Notes: generated by a model not told the origin, from the sequence alone. 64,000 nt of DNA from Cryptomeria japonica (GCF_030272615.1 NC_081413.1:718599867-718663866), one strand, 5' to 3'. Counted from the first letter of the stretch, positions 12,190 to 24,727 are shown. Made by a program: numbers and translations.

Positions 12190-14110
12190 ATAAGCATCTG
12201 ATAGTTTACAAGTTTGTTTGATTCCAATGTTGGTGCAATTCTGGTTTTGATATAACCTAGGCTCAAAATAGGAAAGATATATCCAAGATTATGAACATAA
12301 GATAAATTGATCAAGCTTTACGATGGAGGATTTGATTATCCTAATGAGAGACTTGACAATGATGTTGATTTTTTTGCACTTAAGATGTTTTGAATCAATA
12401 GCTTGTTGAATGTTTATGCTTATAGAAACCTTTTGGGAATAGTTTGTTGGAATAGTGACCCAATTGTTGAGCTAGTTTGAAAATACATGATGGTTTAGAG
12501 ATAAATCTACTCAAGAATTATTTCGATACTGATGTTTTGACAATTTAGTTTGATTTGGTGTTTCAAATGTTGGAAATCCTTTGTACTACCCTTTTGATCA
12601 ATTTTTCCAGCAATTTGTTGGATTTTTGCTCACTCGTAGATGATAATTTTCTTCAATTTTTGACCATTTGGAACATGTTATAGACATAGAAGACACAATG
12701 TCCAATAAACAAAATGCACAAGAAAGTACAAATCTTATGATAGGCTAAGATAATAGTTGTTAAATCTCACATGGAGCTTCCCCCGAGGCTACACTATTCA
12801 AAACGGATATTTAGATGCTTGACCCCACTAGCTCCACCCTCAACACTCACTTCTCTAGGGCATCCAAGCACTAGTTTCCATGAAAAATCCTCATGGAAAA
12901 CTTTATATCTCTACTAAGAACCATATGTGTGTGAGCCACTTTAGAGGTCCGACCTTCTGCGCCAACAACTAGAAGGGTTTTGGCAACTAGTACAAGTGGT
13001 TTTTAGTAAAGGCTTTTGGTCATGTGGCCATACATGGGGTTCTTTCAGCTCTGTAAATACAGAAGGTTCCCAACCTATAGAGGTTACGCTCCATAGGGTT
13101 TATGGAGAAACATAGTGTCAGTATGAACTTATCAACACATGTTGTTCGGGAATTTTGTCATAAACACGATTTATTTAGAGTGGATTGGAAGGACTCGATA
13201 TTAGCCTGTTTCCACTTTAGGTTGTTCCCCTCTCTCCGACCCCCTCAAGGTAGCTCAGGAAGGCATGCCCTCTAAAGGATTTAATTTATTGAAAGTAAAG
13301 AAAGCATAAAAGAGTGGGTTTGACTTTTTGATCACCCAATTAATGGGAGACCATATACCTACCACTTTCGAGACACACAATATAAGTGTTCTTTTTAACT
13401 TTCCATAGCAATGTGATCTATCCTCTATTTGGAGATATTCCTCCAATAAGCATGGTATTTATTTTAGCCTTTTTAAAAGTCTACATGCACTAATTTAGAG
13501 AAGTTACTCAAAATGTAAGTTGCATGATGTCAATTTATCCCCTTAGTTAGACTAAATGAGCAAGACATGATATATTACTTTCCAAAATATAGCTTTTAAT
13601 TAACTAGGTGAGGAAATGCATAAAATTTTCCTTAAACACAATCCTGCACATGCATGTCAATAGTTTGAATTTTTTTAGCTCTTGGACATTCAGACCTGCA
13701 AGAAAATTATGTCAGTTGCAAACAAAAGCACTATTCTAACAAATGCGCTATCTTTCACCTCAAAAATGCTAATCTTTAGGGCAAAAGCGCTAACCTGCAC
13801 TACAAAAGCGCTGCTCTATGGACTCAAAAGCGTGACTTCTTTAACAAATGTGCTAACTTAGAGGACAAAAGCGTTAACCTATAATGCAAATACACAGATT
13901 TTTCAGACAAAATCACTAACCTACATGATATATGTGTTAACCTGGAATGCAAATGCGTTAACCTATGATGCAAATGCGCTAACCTATGATGCAAATGCGC
14001 TAACCTATTGAACAAAAGCACTGTCAAAATTCACACATGCGTGAATCTGCATTACAAATGCGTTAGTTTTACTTTTGCAAGATTTTTAAAGGTATATGTA
14101 AGGTCCATGA
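12190..14110 (-). other. GYP1 5' leader with conserved block and TTAGCGCAT-type repeats
   Basis: 1.9 kb between PBS and ORF1 with no convincing gene. Two structures stand out. About 13240-13400 matches the GYP2 leader near 19950-20100, sharing TGTCTCGAAAGTGG and TGGGTGATCAAAAA on the sense strand. About 13736-14065 holds some 16 spaced copies of a word like TTAGCGCATTTG (sense strand) at roughly 20-25-base intervals. Confidence 0.7.
13736..14065 (-). repeat. Interspersed TTAGCGCAT-like motif array, GYP1 leader
   Basis: On the plus strand the unit appears as AATGCGCTAACCT with variants (GCGTTAAC, GCACTA, GTGCTAAC). Unit and spacer are about 23 bases, and three neighbouring copies near 13945-14010 are nearly perfect. 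It starts within 50 bases of the PBS. Sense orientation relative to gag is TTAGCGCAT. Confidence 0.8.
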
Positions 14111-14128
14111 GCCCCACGGTGGGTGCCA
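14111..14128 (-). other. GYP1 primer-binding site
   Basis: The minus strand reads TGGCACCCACCGTGGGGC three bases inside the LTR. It differs at two bases from the GYP2 PBS. The TGG start fits a tRNA CCA end; I do not assign the tRNA. Confidence 0.8.
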
Positions 14129-14131
14129 AAA

Positions 14132-14816
14132 TGTGTTGACTTGAATTTCATCCTCAGAATGCTACCTGCAACAAGTTACTTTCAAAAAATATCAATGGAA
14201 ATGCTACAGGAAATCTAAACTCAACAAATCAAACTACATGAAATACATATGAAATAAAAATACTAATATTACCTTCATGGTTTATGTCTCATTGTGTCCT
14301 AACTCCACTGTTCTTGGTTGCAGATGGTGTGCTCTCAGACAAGCATTGATAGCTTCCAAGATGGCATATGAAGAATGGACTGATAACTGATAGTTCACAA
14401 ATGTTATGATATGCAATGCTAAATGATTATGCTAAAATGATAATTGCTATTTGCTTCAAGATTAAAAACTCGTGGATGCATAAGTTTTACAAATGATTTT
14501 CTTCAAAATGCACTTGAAGACTAACTCTCTCTCAACTCAAACTCCTAATTTTATAAACTTTGAGAGGATAAGATGATCCTGGATAACCGGTCATGATCAG
14601 ATCTGCAGATTTGGATTATTGTGAGCAAAGGTAAAGGTTGAGAGAAAGGGGGAAGGAGAAGACAAGTGTCACTCATCTCACCTTGACTGGGTTGCTGACT
14701 GAGAGAATTTAGGGACGGTTGGAGACAATTTAGGCATGAGAGGACAAGTGGACTCAAGTCCTTCCTAAGATGTAGGGATGTTGGAGAGAATTTAGGAGGT
14801 TAGGAAATATGTGTAC
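14132..14816 (-). repeat. GYP1 5' LTR, first part
   Basis: About 685 bp from the PBS side. It is interrupted at 14816 by COP2 (TSD TGTAC at 14812-14816) and continues at 59260 after NA1. The two parts plus the three bases at 51722-51724 give an LTR of about 1.12 kb. A TATA-like TATAAAAT lies on the minus strand at 14555-14548. The inner border is uncertain by two bases. Confidence 0.78.
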
Positions 14817-15877
14817 TGTTAGGTCCCAGAGACAACTGAGAGGGGGGGGGGTGAATTAATTGTCAAATGAATTTAAACCAAAAACAACTTAATCAAGTTT
14901 ATGCTTAATACTTGTGAAATAGTCTGTTATACCAGTGGACAGTTTTATCAGATAATTGCAATATCGGTAAAGATTAATGCATGAAACAAAAAGACAAAGT
15001 CATCCACAACACATAACACCAATATTTGTACGTGGAAACCCTGTAAGGGGGAAAACCATGGTGGTAAACCTTACCCACTATCAGATGATACTACTGCAGA
15101 TAGTAAGTGTATACAAATGGGGTCTGCACATGCGGAAAGGCCAAGCGCCTAGAGCTCACTGCTCAAACACAAAATGGGAGTCACAATGACTACAATTGGA
15201 TGGTTAAATCCAATAAGAATGTATTGCTCAAAATAGCATCTTCATATGCTGGATTTAGTACCGGTGTAGTTCTGATTGTCTTCACAAAAACCCTTCTTCA
15301 ACTTCAAATAATGTTTGCATGTGTAGCTCTACTTATTCTCGCATATACCTTCACACAATCCTTTTTTCGCATTCCACATCCGATCTTACAAATAAGATCT
15401 TACATTTATACCATACCTTAAGACCAATTTTAGTAGGTCGACTCTACAAGATATTACAATAAAATTAATTTATAAATCAATTAATACTTGATGCAATAAC
15501 CGATTCACCATGTCGGCTTAATGTATTTACAACAATAATAAGTCATCTCCATAGCTTTCCATGTTGATCTGGAAAAGATAAACCTACCGATGTAACTTGG
15601 ATCTATTTGTTGGTAACAACAAATATGCAAATACGAATATGCCAATTAACAAAACTTCAAGACAAGGTGTCCACATGATGTCTTCGACATAACCAAATGT
15701 TTTCCATATCATTCCAAGTGACGGTGATCATTATATCCTTCCTGTGTACCAGATACCGGTCACTGTTCATAAGTCATTTGCTTGCCAGTGAATGTTGTTG
15801 ATTCTCCAAAGTGCCAGAGTTGATAAGTGTTTAGTAGGTGTTGACATCAATGACAAAACCATACCAAAATACCAACA
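14817..15877 (-). repeat. COP2 3' LTR
   Basis: 1,061 bp, TGTTAGG...CCAACA on the plus strand. The PPT follows immediately (about 15880-15891). The U5-type hairpin with a G-run lies at about 14831-14865 but is less perfect than in COP1. Confidence 0.92.
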
Positions 15878-16139
15878 ATATCCCCCTTTGGCATTGATAG
15901 CAACACAAGATGGAAAAACCATCAAAGTGCCAAAACAGAAATGACAAATACCAAAAACTAACAATTACCAAGGTATAAGTAAACTCAATCTTAAAGTAAC
16001 AATCTCTACCCCTGAGAGTAACATGTGTTTCTTTGTGTTCCATATTTTTCCATACCAATCTCTCCCCCTTTGACATCAAATGCCAAAGTTATTACAAAAC
16101 CAAGTTCATATATAAAATACCAACCAATTTAGTATACCA

Positions 16140-17520
16140 ACTACTCCCCCTAAGAAGTAGCTTCCTCATCAAAGCCAGAGTAAAAGATTTCTCTATTAAT
16201 TCTGTTGGTTGATGACAAACATCAACTTCCTGAGTCTCTACCGGTGGGGGTATGACCCCAAGCTGGTCCCTGAGATATTCAAAAGTCTCTTTAGGCAGAG
16301 GTTTAGTGAAAATATCTACAATCTGCTCTTTAGTATTCACATAAATCAGTTTTATTTCCTTTGCTTCAACATTTTCCCTTAGAAAATTCAATTTGATAGA
16401 AACATGTTTGGTTTTAGAATGTAATACCGGATTCTTAGATATATCAATTGCTGCAGTGTTATCACAATAGATAGTAATAGGTTCTTTGCATTTTACCTTT
16501 ATGTCCTTCAACATTTGCTTAAGCCATAATACATGTGTACAGTTAGTTGTTGTTGCAACATATTCTGATTCTGCTGTTGATAAAGATGTACAACTTTGTT
16601 TGTTACTCAACCAAGAAACTAGTCTATTTCCAAGAAAGAGTGTTCCGTCGGTGGTTCTTTTTCTATCATCCACATCTCCTACCCAATTTCCATCTGTGTA
16701 TGCACATAATTCAAAGTTTTCATCTCTAGGATACCATAATCTAAGATTTATAGTGCCTTGTAAGGATCGGAAAATCCTTTTTACAGATGATTCATGATTT
16801 TCTCTAGGATTACTCTAAAATCTTGATAAAATACATATTGCATTCATAATATCAGGTCTGGTTTGTGTCAAATAGAGTAAACCTTCTATCATAGATTTGT
16901 ATCTAGTTGGATTAACAGGTGTAGATTCATCCCTTAGTGATAATTTTTCATTTGTAGTCATAGGTGTGCTTACCGGTTTAGAGTTCTCCATCCCAAATTT
17001 CTTTAGTAACTCTTTTAAGTACTTGGATTGACTCAAGAATCTACCTTTATCAGTCTGAGAAATTTGCAATCCTAAAAAGAATTTTATTTCTCCAATCATA
17101 GACATTTCAAATTCTTGCTGCATTTTAATAGATAATTCTTTACATAATCCATCTTCTTCTCCAAAGATTATATCTTCAACAAAAACTTCTATAACCAAGA
17201 TGTCATCATTAGTCACTTTATAATATAAATTACTGTTTGCATTACCTTTAGAAAAACCAATTTTCAAAAGATACTTATCTAATCTTGCATACCAAGCTCG
17301 TGGACCTTGTTTCAACCCATACAACGCTTTCCTTAACGTGCAAACCATATCTTTGTTGTCTGTCAAAGAAAATCCATCAGGTTGTTCAATGTAAACTTCT
17401 TCTTCAAGATCTCCATTCAAAAATGCACATTTAATGTCCATTTGATATACATTGTAGTCCTTGTGTGCTGCAAAAGCCAAGAATAATCTGACTGCCTCAA
17501 TTCTGGCTACCGGTGCAAAG
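16140..17520 (-). pseudogene. COP2 pol, RT C-terminal part and RNase H
   Basis: Minus strand: RT from the break at 17520 (just after the fingers) through [33 protein letters not shown], where the first catalytic Asp is Glu (codon 17177-17175), and FFLGLQI; then RNase H with ESEYVATT, YCDNTAAIDISKNP and FTKPLPK, ending around 16.2 kb. A break near 16.8 kb (a stop in the -NPREN- region) splits the frame. The RT is cut at 17520-17525, where GYP2 inserted in the codons for APVAR.E; the rest resumes at 35740. Confidence 0.9.
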
Positions 17521-17525
17521 GTTTA

Positions 17526-18947
17526 TGTAGACGTATAAAAATGACCATATTCCTAAATGAATATTTTATGTTCATTTCTCTATTTAATTAAATCCAATTT
17601 AATTAAATTATCCACATTCCTCTATTTAATTAAGTAAATTACTCAATTTATTTAAATTAAATTCACTATACTCATTTAATGAATAAACCATTTTATTCAA
17701 TTAAATTCCCCCTATCCACTTTTAATTAAATTCAAATTTAATTAAATAGTTATCCTAAATTGAATAAATCTAATTTAGTTAATTTCCCCAAATTGCAACC
17801 AAATTGAATTAAATTAACTTTATTTCAATTAAATCCTATTATCCCTCCATCCACTTAAACCCCTTTCTAATCCCTTCTAGACTCTTCTAATCGCTTCTAA
17901 TTAGCCTAACCCATCTTCTAAACTTTGTCACATCCCTAAGCAAGGGGAAGTCACTTCTCAAATCCTCAAAGTCTTTGATAACCATTAAAGGCTTCAAGTC
18001 TTCAACCACTTAATTCCCCAAAGTCTTCATAACCATTAATGGTTAACTCAAACCCTCTTAGACGGTTAAAGAATTTCTTTTAACTTAACCTTCATCCAAC
18101 CCAAGGGTCTCATCAAGCCTTTAATGCTTTGACCATGATTATCCCTTAATAATTTGCACAAGAGTTTATCCTTGGATTAACTCTTAATCCAATGGGTAAT
18201 CTTAACTTAAGCTTAACCCTTATCTCTAGATAACCATAAGGTCTTCTCAGCATTTAATGCCTCCAACCCCTTCTCTCAACCCAACCCTATGTTGACACTT
18301 GTCACCATTTCATTGGTGCAAATTGCAAACATGGATCCCCAACTTTCAAACTCAACCCTTGATCAACTCTTTCAATCCTAGCCATCCATTGCCCTGTTTT
18401 TTCTATAAATAGAGCTCTCATTCCTCCATTTTTAACAATGATCCTCCAAATTTGTAGTATCACACTTATGCTCAAATACATTCAAACTTTCATATATCAT
18501 TTTTATGCTCATCATTTAGCCTCTCTTTAGAATAGAAATTAGTCTAAATATGCATGTTTAGAATACTTTCTTTATCATTTAGCTCAATCATAGACTAATA
18601 TATATCATGTTAGGATAGTATTTATACTAATCTTGTCATCTTATAATCTAGTTTATTGCATTTATAGGATCATGCATAGCTTAAGATGCATTTCATTCTA
18701 AAATCTATCAAAGCATCCCTCGTTCTTGCATTTGCCATCCCTATACCATTTTGCTCAGTGATCTAAGAGCAAAAACAATGGTTTGAGGGACATTGTAAGA
18801 TAGAGAACCATGGGACCAACCTTGGGAAGCTGAGTTATACTTCATGACTCCATAGCTTGCATCAAGAAATCCTATGTGTGTGTGTGGACAAGTCTTTTGG
18901 AATATTTTCATATATTGAGGTCTATCGACCCACTTTTCCTGCATACA
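17526..18947 (+). repeat. GYP2 5' LTR
   Basis: 1,422 bp from TGTAGACG to GCATACA. The first 350 bases are very AT-rich with repeated TTTAATTAAAT near-palindromes. A good TATA box lies at 18414-18421. Confidence 0.93.
18414..18421 (+). promoter_or_regulatory. GYP2 LTR TATA box (5' copy)
   Basis: TATAAATA followed by GAGCTCTCATTC. The same sequence is kept in the right LTR (35191) and in the inverted solo LTR (37040-37033), so it is a conserved core promoter. Confidence 0.7.
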
Positions 18948-18951
18948 TTTC

Positions 18952-18969
18952 TGGCGCCCACCATGGGGC
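18952..18969 (+). other. GYP2 primer-binding site
   Basis: TGGCGCCCACCATGGGGC, four bases inside the 5' LTR, a typical plant gypsy PBS. I do not assign the tRNA. Confidence 0.85.
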
Positions 18970-19029
18970 ACAACCCCATATATCAAATCAATTTTTAAAT
19001 TTAACCACTTTTGCAGACACGTGGGAAAA

Positions 19030-19320
19030 ATGAATTAGCACGTTAAGTTTACTGTTTAGCACATCCGGTTAAATAGCCTATCGCATCCAGTTCACTGTTT
19101 AGCGCGTGGAGTCCATCATATAGTGCATGAAGTCCATATATTAGTGCATCAAATCACTAATTTTCCCATAGGTCTCGGCACGGGAGAAAAACAGAGCAGC
19201 GCTTTCGGCGCATAGAGTAGCACATCCAAAAAATAGTGTAGCATGTTCAAACCATATTTTAGAGCATCAAGGTTATATTTTAGCGCGTACAGTTTGTTCT
19301 GTAGCACATCACAGACAGAA
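19030..19320 (+). repeat. TTAGCGCAT-like motif field 1, GYP2 leader
   Basis: About ten copies of TTAGC(G/A)C(A/G)T-type words (TTAGCACGT, TTAGCGCGT, TAGTGCAT, TAGCACAT) at intervals near 25 bases, beginning about 60 bases after the PBS. Confidence 0.75.
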
Positions 19321-20794
19321 GCAAAAATTGTAACCGAAAGTTAAAAATTAGACTTGTGGAAGTCCATCAAAGCATCTAACATTTTTTTTTCTCTGATTTT
19401 CTTATAGGATTCTAACAAATTTGTTGCAGAAAGGAGTGTAATCTTAGAATATTTAGATAGTTAAGATTTTCACTAACTTAGTTAAGTTAGATTAAAATTT
19501 TAAACATCTTTTATTCTTAAAATTGAACTCACTTATTTCTTTTGGGCTATAAAAAGAACCACTATCGGAAATTTTCTTGCTTTTATAGGAGAAAAACTTC
19601 ATTTTGGAAGCTCTAAAAAGAACAAGCAAATTTACTTTTTTGCAAAGCTTAAAACAAACCTCACCTTCCTTTGGTGTCTAAAAGGATCCATTTTATTTTG
19701 CAAAGGAAAAAGAATCCCATCTTTATTTTGTGCAAAGAAAAGAGGGAAAACTTTCCCCTATCGACTTTAAATTTGTTGACCAAATCACGATTTACTTTGT
19801 TGACTAAGCTCATTTTACAAAAGTTTTGAAAATACACACTTTGCTATGAAAGGTTAAAAAGAACATCATGCTTGTTGGAGCAACATCTCTAAGTAGAGAT
19901 TAGCAAATCATTGAATTAAAGGCTAAAAAGAACAACTTGATTGCCTTGTCTCGAAAGTGGAAGGAGTATGCTCTCCCCTTAACTGGGTGATCAAAAATCT
20001 AGACTACTCTTAAAGCTTTCTGTATTTCAAGCATAAAACCTTTAGCAAGCCTACCTTCCCGAGGAGTTGAAATCAACTCTTAAAGCCGTTTATGGCCGGT
20101 GTGAAAGGAACGACCTAAGTGGGGAATGACTTTGATGCCAAGAATTCCAACCCACTATAATCAAACGTGGAAAGTGATGAAAGTCCTTTTCAATGGTTGT
20201 GCACAGCGATTAGCCTTCCCCCAGTATCCTCGAGATACGTAAAGCCTTTGTTCTAAAGGTTGGGAAGCCTCCTGAGGGAGTTTATCACTGACGGTCGAAT
20301 GGGAAGCCTAATTACGAACCATAGAAATAGAAGCTTTGAACCGAGTAAGTAACCACACATTTATAACATCATAGTGCAAGGGTGGGGAAGAATCCGCCCC
20401 CAAGATTACTCACCATATATCTCCCAGGATAACTACTCAACTGTGAAGCGATTCACTTTGGGTTAATTTCTGGCAAAAGACAAAAAAATGGGCACCCTCT
20501 AGGGGGTGACACGGCTGTTTGAGCTGACGGAGTATCGCGACTAGTGGCCTATGATATTATTTATGACCTTTGAATAAAGAGTCTTTCTAAAGTGTATTAT
20601 TCGTATCCAAACCTGTTAAAACATTGGGGATTTGAACACATCCTCATAGAAATACACTTTTTGTTAGATTAGGCAAAATGGTTGTACTTTTTGTGCCGTG
20701 CTTGCATTTACTACTTCAGAAAATCATCCATCAAACTTAAAAAATTCACAAACAAAAATTCAAAATTTGCAAAAAATCAACCAAAGGAAATATC

Positions 20795-21180
20795 AGGGCA
20801 GTTTAGCGCATAAGACCAACTTCTTAGTGCGTGAGGTACTTTTGTTAGCACATATAACCATCAATTTGCGCATCGGTTCCAAACAGTAGCATTTTATCCC
20901 AAAGCAAAATAGTGTGAAAACATTTAGCGCATCAGAGAAACAGTCTAGTGCGTGGAAGCATCAGCTTAGCGTGTGGAAGCTAAACATTAGCGCATCAGGT
21001 TCCCAAGTTAGTGCGTTACAGGCCCAGGATAGCACACAGCTTTTTCAAAATAGATAGAAAACAATTTTGAATACTCAAAACTTTAGCACGTGTCTGGGGG
21101 CAGCCTAGCACATGTGGTCATTATTTTAGCACGTGGAGTAATTTTTGTAGCGCATGTAGTCTCTGTTTTAGCGTGTGATC
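20795..21180 (+). repeat. TTAGCGCAT-like motif field 2, GYP2 leader
   Basis: About fifteen copies (TTAGCGCAT, TTAGTGCGT, TTAGCACGT, TAGCGCATG) at about 22-25-base spacing. The strongest field in this leader. Confidence 0.8.
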
Positions 21181-21642
21181 CAAAACATAAAAACAGAGGG
21201 CAAAACAGTAAGGAATTTTAAAAATTTTGAAAACATTTTCAGAAGCCTTTTCCATCAAATATCATTTTTCATCAAAATAGAGTAGCAAAAGCAAACCGTT
21301 AAGACTATTTCTTGAGCTAAATTTGTGTCAAAACAAATGTTGTAAAAATCCTAAACTAATTGCACGATAAAACATGTCTATCCTATCATAATCCAGAAAC
21401 CTCATCATCAGTATTAGCAGAATCCTTTACCATCTTACGGATTTCATCTCAAAAACACTTGTTTAAAATTTTCAAATTGTCAAATCAAGTCTCCATATCT
21501 GGAGGCTTTTATCCATATCATTTGACACGCTTTGTCGTGAAGGGGCATCTAAACCTTCACTTTGATAGAGTAAGATTTGAAATTTTTCAAACAAGATCAA
21601 CTAAATCCAAACAAATCAAAGGAAACCATTGATCACTCATGC

Positions 21643-22029
21643 ATGACTAATCCCCATATTCTGAGAAGAAAGAACCTTTATCGTAACATCACGTTGAAGA
21701 AACAACAACCTAGTTTTTCCAAATTCATCAAGCGAAATAAGTTTTTATACATCAATCGTCAACTTTTCAAATCTCATCGAGTATTCCTTAATCACATCAA
21801 ACGTTATATCCAAAACAAATCCAACGAATTTGACAAAGAACCCTTGAAGACAAGAGCCTACTGTCAAAAGTCTGCTTTTAATCAAATCATAAACCGCGGA
21901 GGAAAAATCAATCCAGCATTCTTGCCCGACGAGTGTATCACTTATAACACATCTCGACCAGAACCACCCACCCTCGAGCAACACATCAAAGAGGATGTTG
22001 TTCCCTTTGTCATAGAAAGTTTCTACTAA
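21643..22029 (+). CDS. GYP2 ORF1, conserved ORF upstream of gag
   Basis: 128 codons from the ATG at 21643, which I prefer to an upstream TTG at 21577. The protein is basic in its first half. Shared landmarks with GYP1 ORF1 are FLYINR, HR.FL.H, NEFDKE, KINPAFLP and CITY. It extends about 33 residues past ITY with an acidic tail. It remains open although gag right behind it has stops. No known domain. It matches in position the ORF1 known from Ogre-type Tat elements. Function unknown. Confidence 0.65.
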   Translation: MTNPHILRRKNLYRNITLKKQQPSFSKFIKRNKFLYINRQLFKSHRVFLNHIKRYIQNKSNEFDKEPLKTRAYCQKSAFNQIINRGGKINPAFLPDECITYNTSRPEPPTLEQHIKEDVVPFVIESFY

Positions 22030-22031
22030 AA

Positions 22032-23881
22032 TGCTTGTTACTCGCTCTCAAAGAAACCAACAAAGTGAGACACATGCAGAGTCTAGTATGAATTGAAGAT
22101 TGTCAAATCCTTTTAAAGTTCCACACTTAGAAGAAACTGAAATTTCTGAAGCACTTCTTCAGGAATGTCAGGAAAACCCGTCATTCCAAAAACTTGTTGA
22201 AAGGCTCATGGAAAATGACAAAGAAAAGTATCTGCTCATGCTCACAAGTAAAGGCATTAAACTTCCCGAAGATTTAGACTCAAACATCTTTAAAACTAGA
22301 TCTCGACAATATGCATATCAAGAACAACAAAGAGAAGAAGAAACTCATAACTTTGAACAACACATACCTGAGCAACACATTCTAGAACAATGCATACCAG
22401 AAATGTGTATACCCGAGCTAGAAACACCAGAGCAAAATATACCATTTACCACACCTTTTCAGTTGAGAACTAATACAAGGGAAGAACTCTTCCCTCGACA
22501 AGACAATATACCTTTGGCTGCCCTTACTCAACAAATGCAAATGTTACAAAGACAAATACATGACATGCAACAAGGAACAATAGTGCGGTACTCTTTAAAC
22601 GAAATCTGTCCTTATCCATTTGACAGAAGATTGAACATGGTGCCTTTTCCTCCAAACTCAGATGTTCCCAAATTTGATAAATATGATGGGAAAAGTGATC
22701 TCTGAGATCATGTTCGAGAATTTTGCACCATGAGTCTTGAATTTGCTCACGATGACACCTATCTGATGAGGTTATTCCCAAGAAGCCTGGGAGGGCAAAC
22801 AATGTAATGGTTATCCAAAATTACACCACCTGTCAGATCATTTGATGAATTGGTTAACAAATTCATAACCCAATATTCCTATAACATCCAACATGCCATA
22901 ACCATGCTAGATGTTTGTAATACCAAACAAAAGAACAACAAAACATTCATGATATTCCTTCAACACTGGCGACGTATGGTATCCAGATATCCTCGAGATA
23001 TTCCTGAAAAGGAGAAAATGGAAATCTTCATCGATAACTTGAATGGTGAAATGAGTTACAGACTAAAACTTCAATGCATACCATCTTTCGCTAAATTAAT
23101 TGAAAATGGCATCCAAGTAGAGGAAACATGTGTCAAAAAGGGAACACTCAAATTCTACAAGGAAGGAACAAACTCATCAAACTACAATAACTAGAACAAC
23201 ACCAACCTCGACAAATCTTGATTTTGGACTCGAAACAAAAATGAAGGCAACAATGAAATGCATGATCCCAAATCTAAGCAACCAGTGCTCGCATTATCCA
23301 GGAATCCTCAAAATACGAAAAATCCTAAGAATGCTAATCCAAATGCTAACACATATGCACCAAACACCAATCAAGGACAACTCAACACAAACGACACCAA
23401 CGATACTCAAAGCAAAAACATGAATCCAAGACCTAACAACAATTCACACAACAACACAAACAATTTCCAAAAGCATATCTTCACACCATTAGGGCAATCA
23501 CTAGAATCAGCATTCAGAGAACTTTTGGCACACAAGATTCTTTCTTTGCCTCCAATCAGCAACTATGAACCCCGAATCAAACCACCTTGGTGGAATGATT
23601 CACACTATTGTGATTACCATCGTAAAAAGGGTCATCTAATGAACGATTGCATGAGATTGAAACACATGGTGCAGGATATGATTGATCGAGGTGACTTAAC
23701 GGTGGATGGTCTCAAAACAAACGGTGATCACGGAGCCTTTAAAAATTCTTTCCCAAATTACACCAAGGATGGAGCTTCAACCTCAGATGATACACGCGGA
23801 GCTCGTATCAACCATATCTACAACAACACCATGAATCACATATCAGCTGAAGATCATCAAGTAAATGTCATCACCATTTGA
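22032..23881 (+). pseudogene. GYP2 gag
   Basis: Structural particle protein. The start probably lies at the ATG at 22032 or further into the region; the secure frame begins near 22100. Order: helical start, a Gln/His-rich stretch with repeated EQHI-type words (about 22350-22450), core CPYPFDRRLNMVPFPP, KFDKYDGKSD, FITQYSYNI, TFMIFLQHWRRM, GEMSYRLKLQCIPSFAK, a long Asn/Thr/Pro-rich linker, and the knuckle HYCDYHRKKGHLMNDC near 23.61 kb. One frame is kept with stops near 22703 (CGA changed to TGA), 22805, 23192 and 23216. The frame ends at 23881 but continues toward the protease behind that stop. Confidence 0.9.
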
Positions 23882-24723
23882 GATAAGCATGATCATGAAT
23901 CTGTCAATGTAACAACTTGAACTCAAAAATATGTCTTGAAAGGACATACTACACCTACAACTACTACACCAAAAATCCAATATGATTTAGTTAGCCAACT
24001 ATGCAAAACTCCAGCACAGATATTTATACTAGAATTACTGAAACTATCATCGAGGTACAAAGACATATTGGAACAAGTGCTATTGGAAACCAATGTACCT
24101 CAAAATCTGGATATAGATAGATTTCAAGCCATGGTCGCCCATATGACAGGACCTCATAACCTCACCTTCTCAGAGCATGACAATACTTCCTTAAGCCATC
24201 CGCATAATACTCCTCTCCATATCGAAGTCATTGTTTGCAAACACTGAGTAAAAAGAGTCTTAATAGATGGAGGAGCCAGACTTAATATATGTACTTTAAA
24301 GCTTATCCGTACATTAAGCTTCTTAGAAGAATCTATTGATCCCTGCAAGAAGATTACAATAAAGGCATATGATGATGAGGAAAGGTCCTCTAAAGGAACT
24401 GTGATATTACCCATTCAAGTAGGACCAGTGCAAAAAGCTACTATATGTCTGGTCTTAGACATAGATCTTACCTACAATATTTTGTTAGGGCGACCCTGGA
24501 TACATGAAATGCAAGCAGTACCTTCTACATATCACCAGTGTGTCAAATTTCCTTATGATGGACAAGAAGTCTCCATATCTGCTGATCACAATCCATTTCA
24601 ACATTGCAATGCAATGGGGGCAGCCCAAGATAGTTTGGTTCCTCATAACAGAGAAAAGCAGCGATCTTTAACATCAGATCTACAAACAGCAAAGTCCAAC
24701 TCCTTATTTGGAGACTTCAAATA
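23882..24723 (+). pseudogene. GYP2 aspartic protease region
   Basis: The same frame as gag, with stops at 23881, about 23920 and 24247. The catalytic motif reads VLIDGGA near 24260, with the Asp intact, and the C-terminal landmark YNILLGRPWIHEMQAVPS lies at about 24475-24535. Proteases of this type cut the polyprotein during particle maturation. DGGA rather than DTGA or DSGA is common in Tat proteases. Confidence 0.85.
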
Positions 24724-24727
24724 GAAA

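Larger units (their letters stand above)
10188..14816 (-). mobile_element. GYP1: Ty3/gypsy Tat-like element, 5' half only (first segment)
   Basis: Minus-strand order from the right: 5' LTR (14132-14816, continuing at 59260-59694 beyond COP2 and NA1), PBS at 14111-14128, a long leader, a short ORF1, and gag, which stops at 10188. Protease, RT, integrase and the 3' LTR are missing. The gag and ORF1 are clearly related to those of GYP2 but strongly diverged, so this is another Tat family or an old copy. COP1 lies just beyond its broken end. Confidence 0.85.
18970..21642 (+). other. GYP2 5' leader with motif arrays and conserved block
   Basis: 2.67 kb with no convincing gene. It holds two fields of TTAGCGCAT-like words (about 19030-19320 and 20795-21180) and between them a block near 19950-20100 also found in the GYP1 leader. 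The leader therefore looks structured, and the element's packaging or translation signals probably lie here. Confidence 0.7.

Noticed and set aside
13824-14027. A His/Leu-repeat minus-strand ORF (HLHHRL words)
   Set aside because: It is a translation of the TTAGCGCAT motif field in the GYP1 leader, with no start context or conservation.
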